Source: Bacteroidetes bacterium GWF2_35_48 (GTDB lineage: Bacteria > Bacteroidota > Bacteroidia > Bacteroidales > GWF2-35-48). Taken from it: DNA of 64,000 bases. Within the stretch, counting starts at the first letter, position 1; each line of letters starts with the position of its first letter. Under the pieces are notes generated by a model. That model ran no database searches. It had not been told where the DNA came from and worked only from the letters and a program-made list of their open reading frames with translations. Location: the NCBI GenBank assembly GCA_001769125.1, contig MEOG01000041.1, positions 62,001 through 126,000 of the forward strand. Reading direction: 5' to 3'. This document shows positions 1 through 9,179 of this stretch, in pieces. The position numbers and the translations under genes are program-made.

Positions 1-405
1 CATTATTTATTACCCCAATGCACTGTTTTTGAAAATGTGCTTATTCCGACATTAGCAATTAAAAATAAAATAAATAAAAACATTTACGAAAAGAGAGCTA
101 TAGACCTTTTAGAAAGAGTAGGTTTGAAAGAAATGATGAATCAGATTCCCGGAGAATTATCAGTTGGAGAGTGTCAGCGTGCTGCATTTGTAAGAGCTTT
201 GATTAATAGCCCCAAGTTGATTCTTGCTGACGAACCCACAGGATCTCTTGATTCTGAAAATGCTGTGCGCTTAGGACAATTATTGTTAGAATTAAATAAA
301 GAAAATAAAACAACTTTGATTGTTGTAACACATTCATCGGGTCTTGCGGAAATGATGGATTCTTCTTTTTGTTTGCAAGAATATTCCCTTACAAAGAAAA
401 GATAA
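1..405 (+). CDS. ABC transporter ATP-binding protein, LolD/MacB type (5' end outside window)
   Basis: This is the C-terminal 134 residues of an ABC ATPase; the frame is open to base 1, so the start and the Walker A region lie outside the window. Visible are the Q-loop (LLPQ, about residue 8), the signature LSVGECQR (about 53-60), Walker B LILADEP followed by the TGSLD D-loop (about 73-84), and the H-loop in VVTHS. The ADEPTGSLD form is typical of the LolD/FtsE/MacB subfamily, which powers lipoprotein release, division or efflux complexes at the inner membrane. The partner permease is not visible, so the substrate cannot be assigned. The gene ends 88 bases before the next one. Confidence 0.85.
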   Translation, partial: HYLLPQCTVFENVLIPTLAIKNKINKNIYEKRAIDLLERVGLKEMMNQIPGELSVGECQRAAFVRALINSPKLILADEPTGSLDSENAVRLGQLLLELNKENKTTLIVVTHSSGLAEMMDSSFCLQEYSLTKKR

Positions 406-468
406 TTTTTTCTAAAAGATTTTCACGATTTTTTTCACTTTCAACATTTTCCTGTTAAATTTGTAATT

Positions 469-476
469 TAGCTTTG
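469..476 (+). promoter_or_regulatory. -7 promoter element (TAGCTTTG) of the propeller/SpoIIE gene
   Basis: TAGCTTTG fits the Bacteroidota -7 consensus TAnnTTTG and ends 16 bases before the ATG at 493. No convincing TTTG -33 element is seen at the usual distance, so this is a moderate call. Confidence 0.4.
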
Positions 477-492
477 CTCATACACATTTACA

Positions 493-3400
493 ATGAACTT
501 TATTTTACATCGCTTATCGCTGATTTTCGTACTGATTTTTTTCTACATGCAACATATTACACTTGCACAGGAGTCAGGTGTACCCTTACTGCGAAACTAT
601 TCGCCTGAAGAATATAATTCAGAACCACAGATTTGGGCTATTACTCAAGATCAAAGAGGTATAATGTATTTTGGTGCTTCTGATGGAATTCTTGAATATG
701 ATGGTTCTATCTGGAGAAAAATCTACACCCCGAAAAAACAGGTTGTCAGGTCTCTTGATATAGGTTCAAATGGTCGTGTTTATGTAGGATCAAATAATGA
801 ATTCGGATATCTTAAACCGGACGCTTCAGGAAATGTACAATACATTTCATTAAGTGTATTTTTAGATACAGTTTATAAAAATTTTGGCGATGTATGGAAA
901 ACTGTTGTAAGAGGAAATTCTGTTTATTTCAGTTCAAATAATTTTATTTTCAAATTTACTCCCGAACAAGAAAAACCATCTAAAGAAAATATAAAAACCT
1001 ACAAATCTGAAACAGGCTTTTTCCTATTATTTAAAAATAAAACAGATGTATTTTCTTTTCAAAGAAGAAAAGGAATGTATAAAATAGGCAAAGATTCCCT
1101 TGAACTTATTAAAGGAGCAACAAAAGTCAGAACCTGGTTCATGGATACGTATGAGGGATACAAATCGCTGATAGGAACTAATCCTGATGGACTTTTCGTT
1201 TATGACCCTAATGCATTGAAAGATGAAGATATTGTTACAAAAAAATATTTTAACAAAGAAGCAGTTGCTGAAACAGAATCATTTTTAAATGAGAATCAGT
1301 TATATCATGCGATACGTTTGCGTGATGGACGCTTTGCCCTGGCAACTATTAGAAGTGGAATTGTTATTATTGATAAATTTGGAAAAACTCTTCAGCATAT
1401 TTGTAAAGAAAATGGATTGCAAAGTCAAACAGTGCATTATTTATTTGAAGACAGACAGGGCGCTCTTTGGGCTGCATTAACCTATGGGATATCAAAAATA
1501 GAAACCCATTATCCGGTAGGTATCTGGGATGAAAAAACCGGTTTAGTCGGAAGTATTTATAATGTGATACGAGTTAATGGAAAAATTTACGCCAGTTCCA
1601 ATCTTGGCTTGCACTATCTTGACAAAAATAAATTTTATCCTATAGAAGAACTTGCAGGAAAAAATGCGATACAGGTTTTCGATTTAAAAAAGTATAAGAT
1701 TGCCGGGAAAGATAAATTTCTCGCAAGCGCTACTCACGGAATCTGGGAGATAAACGGTAAAAACGCTCAAAACATAAGCCGATTTGTAACTTTTGGGATG
1801 TACCAGTCCCCTATAGATTCAAATTGCATATATATTCCAAAAGATAATGAAATTTATTCTTTAATGTATAAAGAAAGGAAATGGATTGAGAGTAAAAGTC
1901 TTGTTACATTTTCAAATTCTCCAGGCAGTATTGCACAGCTAAACGATAAAGAACTTTGGTGTCTTGTAGATAACAAACCGGTTTTATTAAAAATTCAAAA
2001 TTCTACTCTATTCCCTTTTTACTTTAATGAAAAAGACTATCCTGAAATAAAAAATGTAATATTTAATTCTATTTCAATACAAGATAAAACATTATATTTT
2101 TTTACAGAAAAAGGGATTTTTGTTTATGATGTCTCTCAAAATAAATTTTTACTTGACAGGTCTCTTTTTAAAGGATTATTTTCAGGAAAAAATTATGATT
2201 TTGTGGATGTTTTTAAATTTGAAAAAATATATTTTACTGTAGTAAAAAAAAATAAACGACTTCATCTAATATCACTTAAAGAGGAAAATAATAAATGGTC
2301 GGTAGATTCAGCAAGTTTGAAAAGATTGCGGGATATTGAATTGTATTACAATGATGGTGATTCCTTATTATGGTTTGTTTCTTCTAAAACACTATATAAA
2401 TATAATCCATTCAAAAATATTTTATTGAGCGAACATCTATATTCTCTCATTCGTCAGGTTACGATAGGTGGCGATTCTATTCTTTTTAATGGAACGTATA
2501 TTGAAGAAAAAAATGGAATTCATGCACCGGGATTTTTGCAGAATTCTGAACGATTTCCGGTTATCAATTTCGGAAAAAATGATTTGTTTTTTTATTTTTC
2601 AGCACCCTCCTTTGATAATGAAGCATTCAATGAATTCAGCTACTTCCTTGAAGGAAACAGCAAGCAAGAAAAATGGTCGTTGTGGAGCAAAGAGAATAAA
2701 AAAGAATTTACAAATCTTTATGAAGGAACTTATCTTTTTAAAGTAAAGGCAAGAAATATTTATGGAATAGAAACGAATTTATCAAGCTTTAAATTTAAAA
2801 TTCTTGCTCCCTGGTATCGTACGATTTGGGCTTATATTCTTTATATATTATTATCTGGTTTATTTATCTGGATAATGATAAAACTGAATGTCCGTAGGCT
2901 TGAGCAAGCAAAAAAACGACTTGAGCAAATAGTAACAGAAAGGACAGCAGAAATCGTTGAGCAGAAAGAAGAAATTTTACAACAGAAAGAAGAAATTCTG
3001 GTTCAGGCAGAACAGCTCGAAGCAAGCAACAGAGAGCTGGAAAAATTATCCTTAGTTGCACGTGAAACAGATAATGCTGTAATGATACTGGATGCTTTTG
3101 GAAACATTGAGTGGGTAAATTTAGGATTTACGCGATTGTATGGTTTTACGACAGAAAATCTTATTGAAAAAAGAGGTAATAATATTACACAAAACAGCTC
3201 CTACCCTTTTATCCATGAAATGTTACAACAAATCAAAGATCAGAAAAAAAGCAACAGCTATGAGTCTTTATGCATGACAATATCGGGTGAAAAAATATGG
3301 GTACAGACAACACTAACACCCATTTATAATAAGGAGGGAAAATTAGTGAAAATTGTTGCTATTGATTCAAATATCTCTAAATTAAAATTTGCAGAAGAGG

Positions 3401-4257
3401 AAATCAGACAGCAAAAAGAAGAAATAAAATCGCAGCGTGATGAAATTGAATCGCAGCGAAATTTAGCTCTCGCGCAAAGAGATGAGATGTCAAAACAAAA
3501 GAAAGAATTAACAGATAGTATCCGCTATGCCCTGCAAATACAAAAGTCGATGCTGCCCTCTGATAGTTTAGTAAAAAATCTGATAAAAGAATATTTTGTT
3601 TTTTACAAACCCCGCGACATAGTTTCAGGCGATTTTTACTGGGTAAATGAAGTTGAAGAAAAAGTTATCATTACTGTTGGAGACTGCACGGGCCATGGTG
3701 TTCCTGGAGCATTTATGAGTTTATTAGGTATTACTTTTTTAAAAGAAATTATTGTTAAAGAATATATAACACATCCTGCTGTAATATTAAATAAACTACG
3801 CAAAGAAGTTATCAGATCAATGAAACAGCATGGAGAGGGAACTGAATTAAAGGATGGGATGGATATTTCGCTTTGTGTCTATGATAAAAAAACAAAAACA
3901 TTAGAATTTGCCGGCGCAAATAATTCTGCTCTAATTGTACGTAATAAAGAATATATAGAATTAAAGTCAGATCGTATGCCTATTGGCATTTATGAATCAA
4001 TGCAAAAATTTACAATGAAAGAATTCACATTAAATGAGAATGACATTGTTTATTTATACACAGACGGTTTTCAAGATCAATTCGGGGGGACTAATGGTAA
4101 AAAATTCCTTTCAAGAAAATTTAAAAATCTTATTATTGAAACATCTCAATTACCTTTACACAAGCAAGAAGCGTTTCTCTCATTAAAACTACTTGAATGG
4201 AAAGACCAACATGAACAGGTTGATGATATTACAGTACTCGGAGTCAGATTCTTTTAA
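493..4257 (+). CDS. Periplasmic beta-propeller / PAS / SpoIIE-type PP2C phosphatase sensor
   Basis: A 1254-residue inner-membrane sensor. After a signal peptide (about 1-25) comes a long region with two-component-regulator propeller repeats, then a Y_Y_Y-like beta domain (about 700-770). One transmembrane helix (about 777-798) follows, then a charged coiled coil with repeated QKEEI heptads, a PAS domain (about 853-970), a second coil, and a SpoIIE/PP2C phosphatase domain from about 1014. That domain shows the metal-binding motifs SGDFYW, GDCTGHGVPGAFMS, DGMDIS and YTDGFQDQFGG. No histidine kinase or receiver domain is present. By family logic an extracellular signal should control dephosphorylation of a STAS anti-anti-sigma protein. 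A STAS gene lies only 2.2 kb downstream (6495). A -7 box at 469-476 sits just upstream. The signal is unknown. Confidence 0.88.
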   Translation: MNFILHRLSLIFVLIFFYMQHITLAQESGVPLLRNYSPEEYNSEPQIWAITQDQRGIMYFGASDGILEYDGSIWRKIYTPKKQVVRSLDIGSNGRVYVGSNNEFGYLKPDASGNVQYISLSVFLDTVYKNFGDVWKTVVRGNSVYFSSNNFIFKFTPEQEKPSKENIKTYKSETGFFLLFKNKTDVFSFQRRKGMYKIGKDSLELIKGATKVRTWFMDTYEGYKSLIGTNPDGLFVYDPNALKDEDIVTKKYFNKEAVAETESFLNENQLYHAIRLRDGRFALATIRSGIVIIDKFGKTLQHICKENGLQSQTVHYLFEDRQGALWAALTYGISKIETHYPVGIWDEKTGLVGSIYNVIRVNGKIYASSNLGLHYLDKNKFYPIEELAGKNAIQVFDLKKYKIAGKDKFLASATHGIWEINGKNAQNISRFVTFGMYQSPIDSNCIYIPKDNEIYSLMYKERKWIESKSLVTFSNSPGSIAQLNDKELWCLVDNKPVLLKIQNSTLFPFYFNEKDYPEIKNVIFNSISIQDKTLYFFTEKGIFVYDVSQNKFLLDRSLFKGLFSGKNYDFVDVFKFEKIYFTVVKKNKRLHLISLKEENNKWSVDSASLKRLRDIELYYNDGDSLLWFVSSKTLYKYNPFKNILLSEHLYSLIRQVTIGGDSILFNGTYIEEKNGIHAPGFLQNSERFPVINFGKNDLFFYFSAPSFDNEAFNEFSYFLEGNSKQEKWSLWSKENKKEFTNLYEGTYLFKVKARNIYGIETNLSSFKFKILAPWYRTIWAYILYILLSGLFIWIMIKLNVRRLEQAKKRLEQIVTERTAEIVEQKEEILQQKEEILVQAEQLEASNRELEKLSLVARETDNAVMILDAFGNIEWVNLGFTRLYGFTTENLIEKRGNNITQNSSYPFIHEMLQQIKDQKKSNSYESLCMTISGEKIWVQTTLTPIYNKEGKLVKIVAIDSNISKLKFAEEEIRQQKEEIKSQRDEIESQRNLALAQRDEMSKQKKELTDSIRYALQIQKSMLPSDSLVKNLIKEYFVFYKPRDIVSGDFYWVNEVEEKVIITVGDCTGHGVPGAFMSLLGITFLKEIIVKEYITHPAVILNKLRKEVIRSMKQHGEGTELKDGMDISLCVYDKKTKTLEFAGANNSALIVRNKEYIELKSDRMPIGIYESMQKFTMKEFTLNENDIVYLYTDGFQDQFGGTNGKKFLSRKFKNLIIETSQLPLHKQEAFLSLKLLEWKDQHEQVDDITVLGVRFF

Positions 4258-4384
4258 CTTCATAAACTTATCATTATCTATTATTTTATCCTGATAATCA
4301 AAAAGTTTTAACCCTTATCTTTAAAAACATTCATTTTTTCAAAAAAAAACCTATTAATTATTAGGCATTTCCATATAATTATAA

Positions 4385-4392
4385 TATTTTTG
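4385..4392 (+). promoter_or_regulatory. -7 promoter element (TATTTTTG) upstream of rpsA
   Basis: TATTTTTG matches TAnnTTTG and lies 56 bases before the rpsA ATG, leaving a leader of about 50 bases in which S1 autoregulation could act. No clear -33 TTG is present. Confidence 0.4.
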
Positions 4393-4448
4393 CCCCTCAT
4401 TTTGTGAAAACAACATAATGTCTAACTTATTAATTATTTTATTATTAC

Positions 4449-6434
4449 ATGGCAAAAGTAAATGATTTGAACAACATTGAAGATCCTCAGGAAGGTTTTG
4501 AAGATATTGAAAATCAAGAGGATGTTATTATCGAAGAAGAAGTTTCAGAAGAAACATCAGATGAACTTGACGAAGACGGCTTTTCGATTGAAGAACTAAA
4601 AATGCAGCAGCTCCGTAAAGATGAGCTCGCAAATTTTAACTGGGACATAATTGGCAAAAAAGAAGTTAATTATACCCCTGATGAAATGGCAAAGTACGAA
4701 GCAATGTACGATGCAACGCTTTCAACCATTCAGGAAAATGAAGTTCTTGACGGCACAGTTGTCGCAATGAACAAAAGGGAAGTTGTAATTAATATCGGCT
4801 ATAAATCAGAAGGTATTATCAGCTTAAACGAATTCCGTTATAACCCTGAATTAAAAATCGGGGACACAGTGGAAGTACTGGTGGAAACACAGGAAGACCC
4901 AAACGGACAACTTATTATTTCTCATAAAAAAGCGCGTTCTTTACGTTCATGGGATAGAGTAAATCAGGCACTTGAAAATAATGAAATTATCAAAGGTTAT
5001 ATCAAATGCCGTACAAAAGGCGGTATGATCGTTGATGTTTTTGGAATTGAAGCATTCTTGCCAGGTTCACAGATTGATGTGAAACCAATTCGCGACTATG
5101 ATATTTATGTAGATAAAACTATGGAATTCAAGGTTGTTAAAATCAATCATGAATTTAAAAATGTTGTTGTTTCTCATAAAGCGCTTATTGAGGCTGAACT
5201 TGAATTGCAGAAGAAAGAAATTATTGCAAAACTTGAAAAAGGTCAGATACTTGAAGGAACAGTTAAAAACATCACTTCTTATGGTGTATTTATTGACCTT
5301 GGTGGCGTTGACGGGCTTATTCACATTACAGACCTTTCATGGGGCAGGGTTACACATCCGGAAGAAATCGTTAAACTTGATGAAAAAATCAATGTTGTTA
5401 TTCTTGATTTTGATGATGCGAAAAAACGAATTGCTCTCGGCTTGAAACAACTCACAAAACATCCATGGGATTCTTTAGATGCTGAATTAAAAGTTGGCGA
5501 TACAGTAAAAGGAAAAGTGGTTGTACTTGCAGATTATGGCGCGTTCATTGAAATCGCAACAGGAGTTGAAGGTTTGATTCACGTGTCAGAAATGTCCTGG
5601 TCACAACATTTAAGAAGCGCGCAGGAATTCCTTAAAGTAGGCGATATTGTTGAAGCGCAGATTTTAACACTTGACAGAGAAGAAAGAAAAATGTCTTTGG
5701 GTATTAAACAGCTTAAAGCAGACCCATGGGAAAAAATTGAAGAAAGATATCCTATCAATTCACGTCATACAGCAATGGTTCGTAACTTTACCAATTTTGG
5801 CGTATTTGTTGAAATTGAAGAAGGCGTTGATGGTCTTATTCACATTTCGGATCTTTCATGGACAAAGAAAATTAAGCATCCTGCAGAATTCACTTCCATT
5901 GGAGAAAAAATTGATGTTGTAATTCTTGAAATTGACAAAGAAAATCGCAGATTGAGTCTTGGTCACAAGCAACTTGAAGAAAATCCATGGGAAGTATTCG
6001 AATCTATTTTCACTTCAGATTCTATTCACGAAGGAACGATCATTGAAATTAATGAAAAAGGTGCAATTATAGCTCTTCCTTATGGAGTAGAAGGTTTTGC
6101 AACTCCGAAACATCTTGTTAAAGAAGATGGCGTTCAGGCTCGTATTGACGAGAAACTTAACTTTAAAGTAATCGAATTCTCTAAGGAAGGAAAGAAAATT
6201 TTCGTTTCTCACAGCCGTATTCATGAAGATATAAAGAGAGCCGAAGATTCTGATAAAAAGAAAGGCGACGAAAAAGAAAAGGTTGCGACCCAGAAAGCTG
6301 TGAAAAATATTAAAGATAAAATTGAAAAAACAACTTTGGGTGATATTTCTGATTTGGCTGCTTTAAAAACTGAAATGGAGAAAAAAGAAAAGAGCGATAA
6401 TAAAGAAAAATTAGAAAATAATAATGTGGAATAA
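4449..6434 (+). CDS. rpsA: 30S ribosomal protein S1
   Basis: 661 residues with six S1 (OB-fold) RNA-binding repeats. They start at about 94, 182, 264, 348, 430 and 515, each with the typical GxVxxxxxxGxFV/I...GLIHISxxSW pattern (for example VDGLIHITDLSW and VEGLIHVSEMSW). The protein helps load mRNA on the 30S subunit, which matters in Bacteroidota because Shine-Dalgarno sites are weak; few are visible in this window. It is longer than the 557-residue E. coli protein. The extra length is an acidic N-terminal leader (rich in E and D, about 1-60) and a Lys/Glu-rich tail (about 590-661). It is followed by the STAS gene and rnz, an order I have seen as usual for this phylum. Confidence 0.97.
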   Translation: MAKVNDLNNIEDPQEGFEDIENQEDVIIEEEVSEETSDELDEDGFSIEELKMQQLRKDELANFNWDIIGKKEVNYTPDEMAKYEAMYDATLSTIQENEVLDGTVVAMNKREVVINIGYKSEGIISLNEFRYNPELKIGDTVEVLVETQEDPNGQLIISHKKARSLRSWDRVNQALENNEIIKGYIKCRTKGGMIVDVFGIEAFLPGSQIDVKPIRDYDIYVDKTMEFKVVKINHEFKNVVVSHKALIEAELELQKKEIIAKLEKGQILEGTVKNITSYGVFIDLGGVDGLIHITDLSWGRVTHPEEIVKLDEKINVVILDFDDAKKRIALGLKQLTKHPWDSLDAELKVGDTVKGKVVVLADYGAFIEIATGVEGLIHVSEMSWSQHLRSAQEFLKVGDIVEAQILTLDREERKMSLGIKQLKADPWEKIEERYPINSRHTAMVRNFTNFGVFVEIEEGVDGLIHISDLSWTKKIKHPAEFTSIGEKIDVVILEIDKENRRLSLGHKQLEENPWEVFESIFTSDSIHEGTIIEINEKGAIIALPYGVEGFATPKHLVKEDGVQARIDEKLNFKVIEFSKEGKKIFVSHSRIHEDIKRAEDSDKKKGDEKEKVATQKAVKNIKDKIEKTTLGDISDLAALKTEMEKKEKSDNKEKLENNNVE

Positions 6435-6444
6435 AAAATATTCC

Positions 6445-6452
6445 TATATTTG
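6445..6452 (+). promoter_or_regulatory. -7 promoter element (TATATTTG) upstream of the STAS gene
   Basis: TATATTTG is a perfect TAnnTTTG match 42 bases before the STAS ATG, just past the rpsA stop. It suggests that STAS-rnz can be transcribed independently of rpsA. A -33 element is not obvious. Confidence 0.4.
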
Positions 6453-6494
6453 TTACTCTTACTTTTTAGAATTGAATTTAAAAATTTCTGAAAT

Positions 6495-6863
6495 ATGGAT
6501 TTTAAAGTAACTAAAAAAGATAAATACACATTGATTGAGGTATTGGTAGACAAATTAGACACCAACATTTCTCCCTCATTGAAATCAGAACTTGTTCTTA
6601 TTTCCGGAAACGGAGAAAACAACATTATTCTGGATTTAAGTAAATGCAGGTATTGCGATTCTTCCGGTTTAAGTGCTATTTTAGTAGCAAACCGCCTGTG
6701 TAAAAACACAAATGGTACTTTTGTGCTTACGGGTCTACAGACTGCTGTTGAGAGGCTGATAACAATTTCTCAGCTTGATACAGTTCTGAAAATAACGTTT
6801 ACCGTGAATCAGGCTGTTGATTTGATTTTAAAAGCAGAAGCCGAAAAAGAAAAGGCAGACTAA
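6495..6863 (+). CDS. STAS-domain anti-anti-sigma factor-like protein
   Basis: 122 residues forming a single STAS domain. The segment YCDSSGLSAILVANRL (about 54-69) contains the DSSGL loop, whose serine is the phosphorylation site in SpoIIAA/RsbV proteins. The family works in partner switching: a kinase phosphorylates the serine, a PP2C phosphatase (SpoIIE/RsbU type) removes it, and the unphosphorylated form captures an anti-sigma factor. Two SpoIIE-domain sensors occur in this window (493-4257 and 58309-61626), but no anti-sigma kinase does. In Bacteroidota the STAS gene next to rnz is common, and its partner is not known to me. The gene ends 3 bases before rnz. Confidence 0.87.
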   Translation: MDFKVTKKDKYTLIEVLVDKLDTNISPSLKSELVLISGNGENNIILDLSKCRYCDSSGLSAILVANRLCKNTNGTFVLTGLQTAVERLITISQLDTVLKITFTVNQAVDLILKAEAEKEKAD

Positions 6864-6866
6864 TTA

Positions 6867-7778
6867 ATGACGTCTTTTTCACTGACGATTCTCGGTAGCA
6901 GTTCCGCACTGCCTACTTCACAACGTTTTCCAACTGCTCAGATAGTAACCCTGTCTGAGCAGTTTTATTTAATAGACTGTGGCGAAGGAACCCAGATGCA
7001 GCTTCGTAAATTTCGTTTCAGGATTGGAAAAATCAATCATATTTTTATCAGCCATTTGCATGGCGACCACTATTTTGGAATTTTTGGACTTATTTCAACC
7101 ATGCAATTGCTCGACAGAAAGGGCGATTTGCATATCTACGGACCTAAGGGACTTAAAGATGCAATAGGCTATCAACTCGACCATTTCGACAAACTCTCAT
7201 TTCCCATTATTTTTCATGAAATTGAAACCAATGGTATATGTAGGCTTTATGAATCATCAAGACTAATCGTTGAAAGTATTCCGCTAAAACACCGAATTCC
7301 TACATGCGGATTTCTTTTCAGAGAAAAACCCCGCCAGTTAAATATTCAAAAAGAAGCGATAGAAAAATATAGCTTGAGCATCCGTGAAATAGTACAGGTT
7401 AAGAACGGAGAAAATGTTGTCAGAGAAAATGGGGATACAATATTATATAATGATTGCACTCTTCCACCGGAAAAACCAAGAACTTATGCTTATTGTTCCG
7501 ATACATTATATAAAGAAGACATTATTCCCCAGATAAAAAATATTGATCTCCTTTACCACGAAGCAACCTATATGCATAATATGGCTTCCCGCGCAAAAGA
7601 AACATTTCACTCAACTGCATTACAGGCCGCAACTATAGCAAAAATGGCAGAAGTAAAAAAATTGGTCATAGGTCATTTTTCGGCTCGCTATAAATCCTCA
7701 AAAGAGCTTGTAGAAGAAGCCAGAACCGTCTTTCCTGAAACTTATGCTGCTGAAGATGGGTTGAGTTTTGATGTTTAG
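6867..7778 (+). CDS. rnz: Ribonuclease Z (tRNA 3' endonuclease)
   Basis: 303 residues, the short RNase Z form of the metallo-beta-lactamase fold. The zinc motif HLHGDH is at about 63-68 in the context SHLHGDHYFGIFGL. A later histidine lies in VESIPLKHRIPTCGF, an aspartate in AYCSDT, the HEAT-Y box in LLYHEATY, and the final histidine in VIGHFSARY. The enzyme cleaves tRNA precursors after the discriminator base so that CCA can be added. Start: ATG three bases after the STAS stop, probably co-transcribed. Its stop lies 6 bases from the stop of the convergent gene on the other strand. Confidence 0.96.
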   Translation: MTSFSLTILGSSSALPTSQRFPTAQIVTLSEQFYLIDCGEGTQMQLRKFRFRIGKINHIFISHLHGDHYFGIFGLISTMQLLDRKGDLHIYGPKGLKDAIGYQLDHFDKLSFPIIFHEIETNGICRLYESSRLIVESIPLKHRIPTCGFLFREKPRQLNIQKEAIEKYSLSIREIVQVKNGENVVRENGDTILYNDCTLPPEKPRTYAYCSDTLYKEDIIPQIKNIDLLYHEATYMHNMASRAKETFHSTALQAATIAKMAEVKKLVIGHFSARYKSSKELVEEARTVFPETYAAEDGLSFDV

Positions 7779-7784
7779 ATTCTT

Positions 7785-8978
7785 TTATTTTTTTACCCAG
7801 GCTTTTCTTTTTGGAGCAGTTCCTGTTTTCCAGTTTTTATCAACCTTTATAAGAAGAACATCTTCACCGATAGCGCCATATTTTGTGCATTGTGTTGCAG
7901 AAATAAAGCCGCCGTCTTTTGTGGGACAGATTGCTCCTGCACCGGTAACAGCCATAAAATCACCTGTAATGATGATATTGCCATTAATATCTAATTTTAA
8001 AACAGTCATAATTCCTTCTTTTTCAACTGGAGTTGTGTTAAAAATATAAGCATCACTAACTTCGCAAACTTTCTGGAGTAGTCCGCTTCCATAATTTTTT
8101 TGCCATTGAATATTGCCGTCAGCATCTATCTTGATCAACCTGTTTTCTACAGAATGTATGTCTGCTTTTTGTTTTCCTCCCCCAATAATACAACCACCAT
8201 CTTTTGTTGCAAGAATGCAATTAGGATAGTCGGCTACATCTTCAATACCATAATTTTTTTTCCATATAATGTTACCATCAGAACTTAGTTTTATTACACG
8301 TGTGTCTTGCTGCTTTTGATTCGAGGGGAGCATGTCGGAAGAACCACAAATAAAAAAATCTCCGCTTTTTAATATAATAAATTGATTAAATATTTCATAC
8401 TCGTAATCTGTGAGAGAAATTTCTTTTGAAAATATTTTTTCTCCCTCCTCATTTATTTTAAGGAGAAGTATCGAATTTAAATTTATCTGCATAAATAATA
8501 AATATCCACTATCTGTAGGAACTATAGCTTTAATTACCCAATATTTTGAATTTTTTTCAGGGTATTCTCTATATTCTTTTTTCCAGAGGATATTCCCGGA
8601 GGAATCGGTTTTAAATAGTAATGGAAATTTATTATATGATTCATCTGGCAGAGTTGCACTAAAAATAAAACCCTTATCAGGAGTTTGAATTTCGGCATAA
8701 ATAGTCAGAAGTTGGTCATCAAAAAACTTCCATGAAAGAACTTTTCCAGACTTATCAGTTCTGGCTTGAAAATATTTTTCAACAATCATACTAAAACCCG
8801 TTAACGCATAAGAATAATCATTCTCATAAATTGAAGTTACCAGATCTTTAGACTTGCTATTTGCATATTCTTCCCCTCCGATGAGAGCCTGCCATGCTTC
8901 CGGAGTTTTTGTCTGTGAAAAAAGTATTGAAAATTTAAAAAATAAAAAAAACAGAAGTGTAAAATTTAGTGGTTTCAT
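7785..8978 (-). CDS. Secreted repeat protein with propeller-like strands, function unknown
   Basis: 397 residues with an N-terminal signal peptide (hydrophobic 5-20, ending FSQ). The body consists of repeats of about 50-60 residues with the pattern K.D..GNI.W.K.YG (for example DGNIIWKKNYG and DGNIQWQKNYG) and glycine-rich strands such as DGGCIIGGG. These resemble the delta-60 or PQQ-like blades found in Bacteroidota surface proteins, so a beta-propeller is likely. No C-terminal type IX sorting domain is seen; the protein ends in a basic tail (PKRKAWVKK). It is a single gene, convergent with rnz. No enzymatic motif was recognised. Confidence 0.75.
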   Translation of the reverse strand: MKPLNFTLLFFLFFKFSILFSQTKTPEAWQALIGGEEYANSKSKDLVTSIYENDYSYALTGFSMIVEKYFQARTDKSGKVLSWKFFDDQLLTIYAEIQTPDKGFIFSATLPDESYNKFPLLFKTDSSGNILWKKEYREYPEKNSKYWVIKAIVPTDSGYLLFMQINLNSILLLKINEEGEKIFSKEISLTDYEYEIFNQFIILKSGDFFICGSSDMLPSNQKQQDTRVIKLSSDGNIIWKKNYGIEDVADYPNCILATKDGGCIIGGGKQKADIHSVENRLIKIDADGNIQWQKNYGSGLLQKVCEVSDAYIFNTTPVEKEGIMTVLKLDINGNIIITGDFMAVTGAGAICPTKDGGFISATQCTKYGAIGEDVLLIKVDKNWKTGTAPKRKAWVKK

Positions 8979-9021
8979 GGCTTTTTAGTGTTTATGTCAT
9001 TAATGTTTTAGGTTAAACCGT

Positions 9022-9043
9022 GGACTGAGCGAAGTCGAAGTCC
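9022..9043. repeat. REP-like palindrome (gactgagcgaagtcgaagtc family)
   Basis: A short imperfect palindrome with outer arms GGACT/AGTCC around GAGCGAAGTCGA, in the gap between the genes at 8978 and 9180. The same family recurs at 22791-22881, 23991-24016 and 28753-28850, and in coding sequence at 33848-33883. It is followed by the gttgcagg motif that also accompanies the copies at 22791 onwards. Confidence 0.6.
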
Positions 9044-9179
9044 AGGTTGCAGGTGTATTCGCATTCAAAAAAAATTACATTAGAAATTAAATATAAAATT
9101 ACGAAAAATCAAAAGCAAAGACAATTTTTAATTTTCTTTTTTTTATTTATTTTTAAAAAAAATTCCATTCGACAGAATT

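Noticed and set aside
6221-6709. 162-codon open frame on the minus strand
   Set aside because: Antisense of the end of rpsA and the STAS gene, which are both well supported; composition is that of a reverse-strand shadow.
7768-8049. Plus-strand open frame after rnz
   Set aside because: Antisense of the secreted repeat protein; no recognisable protein features.
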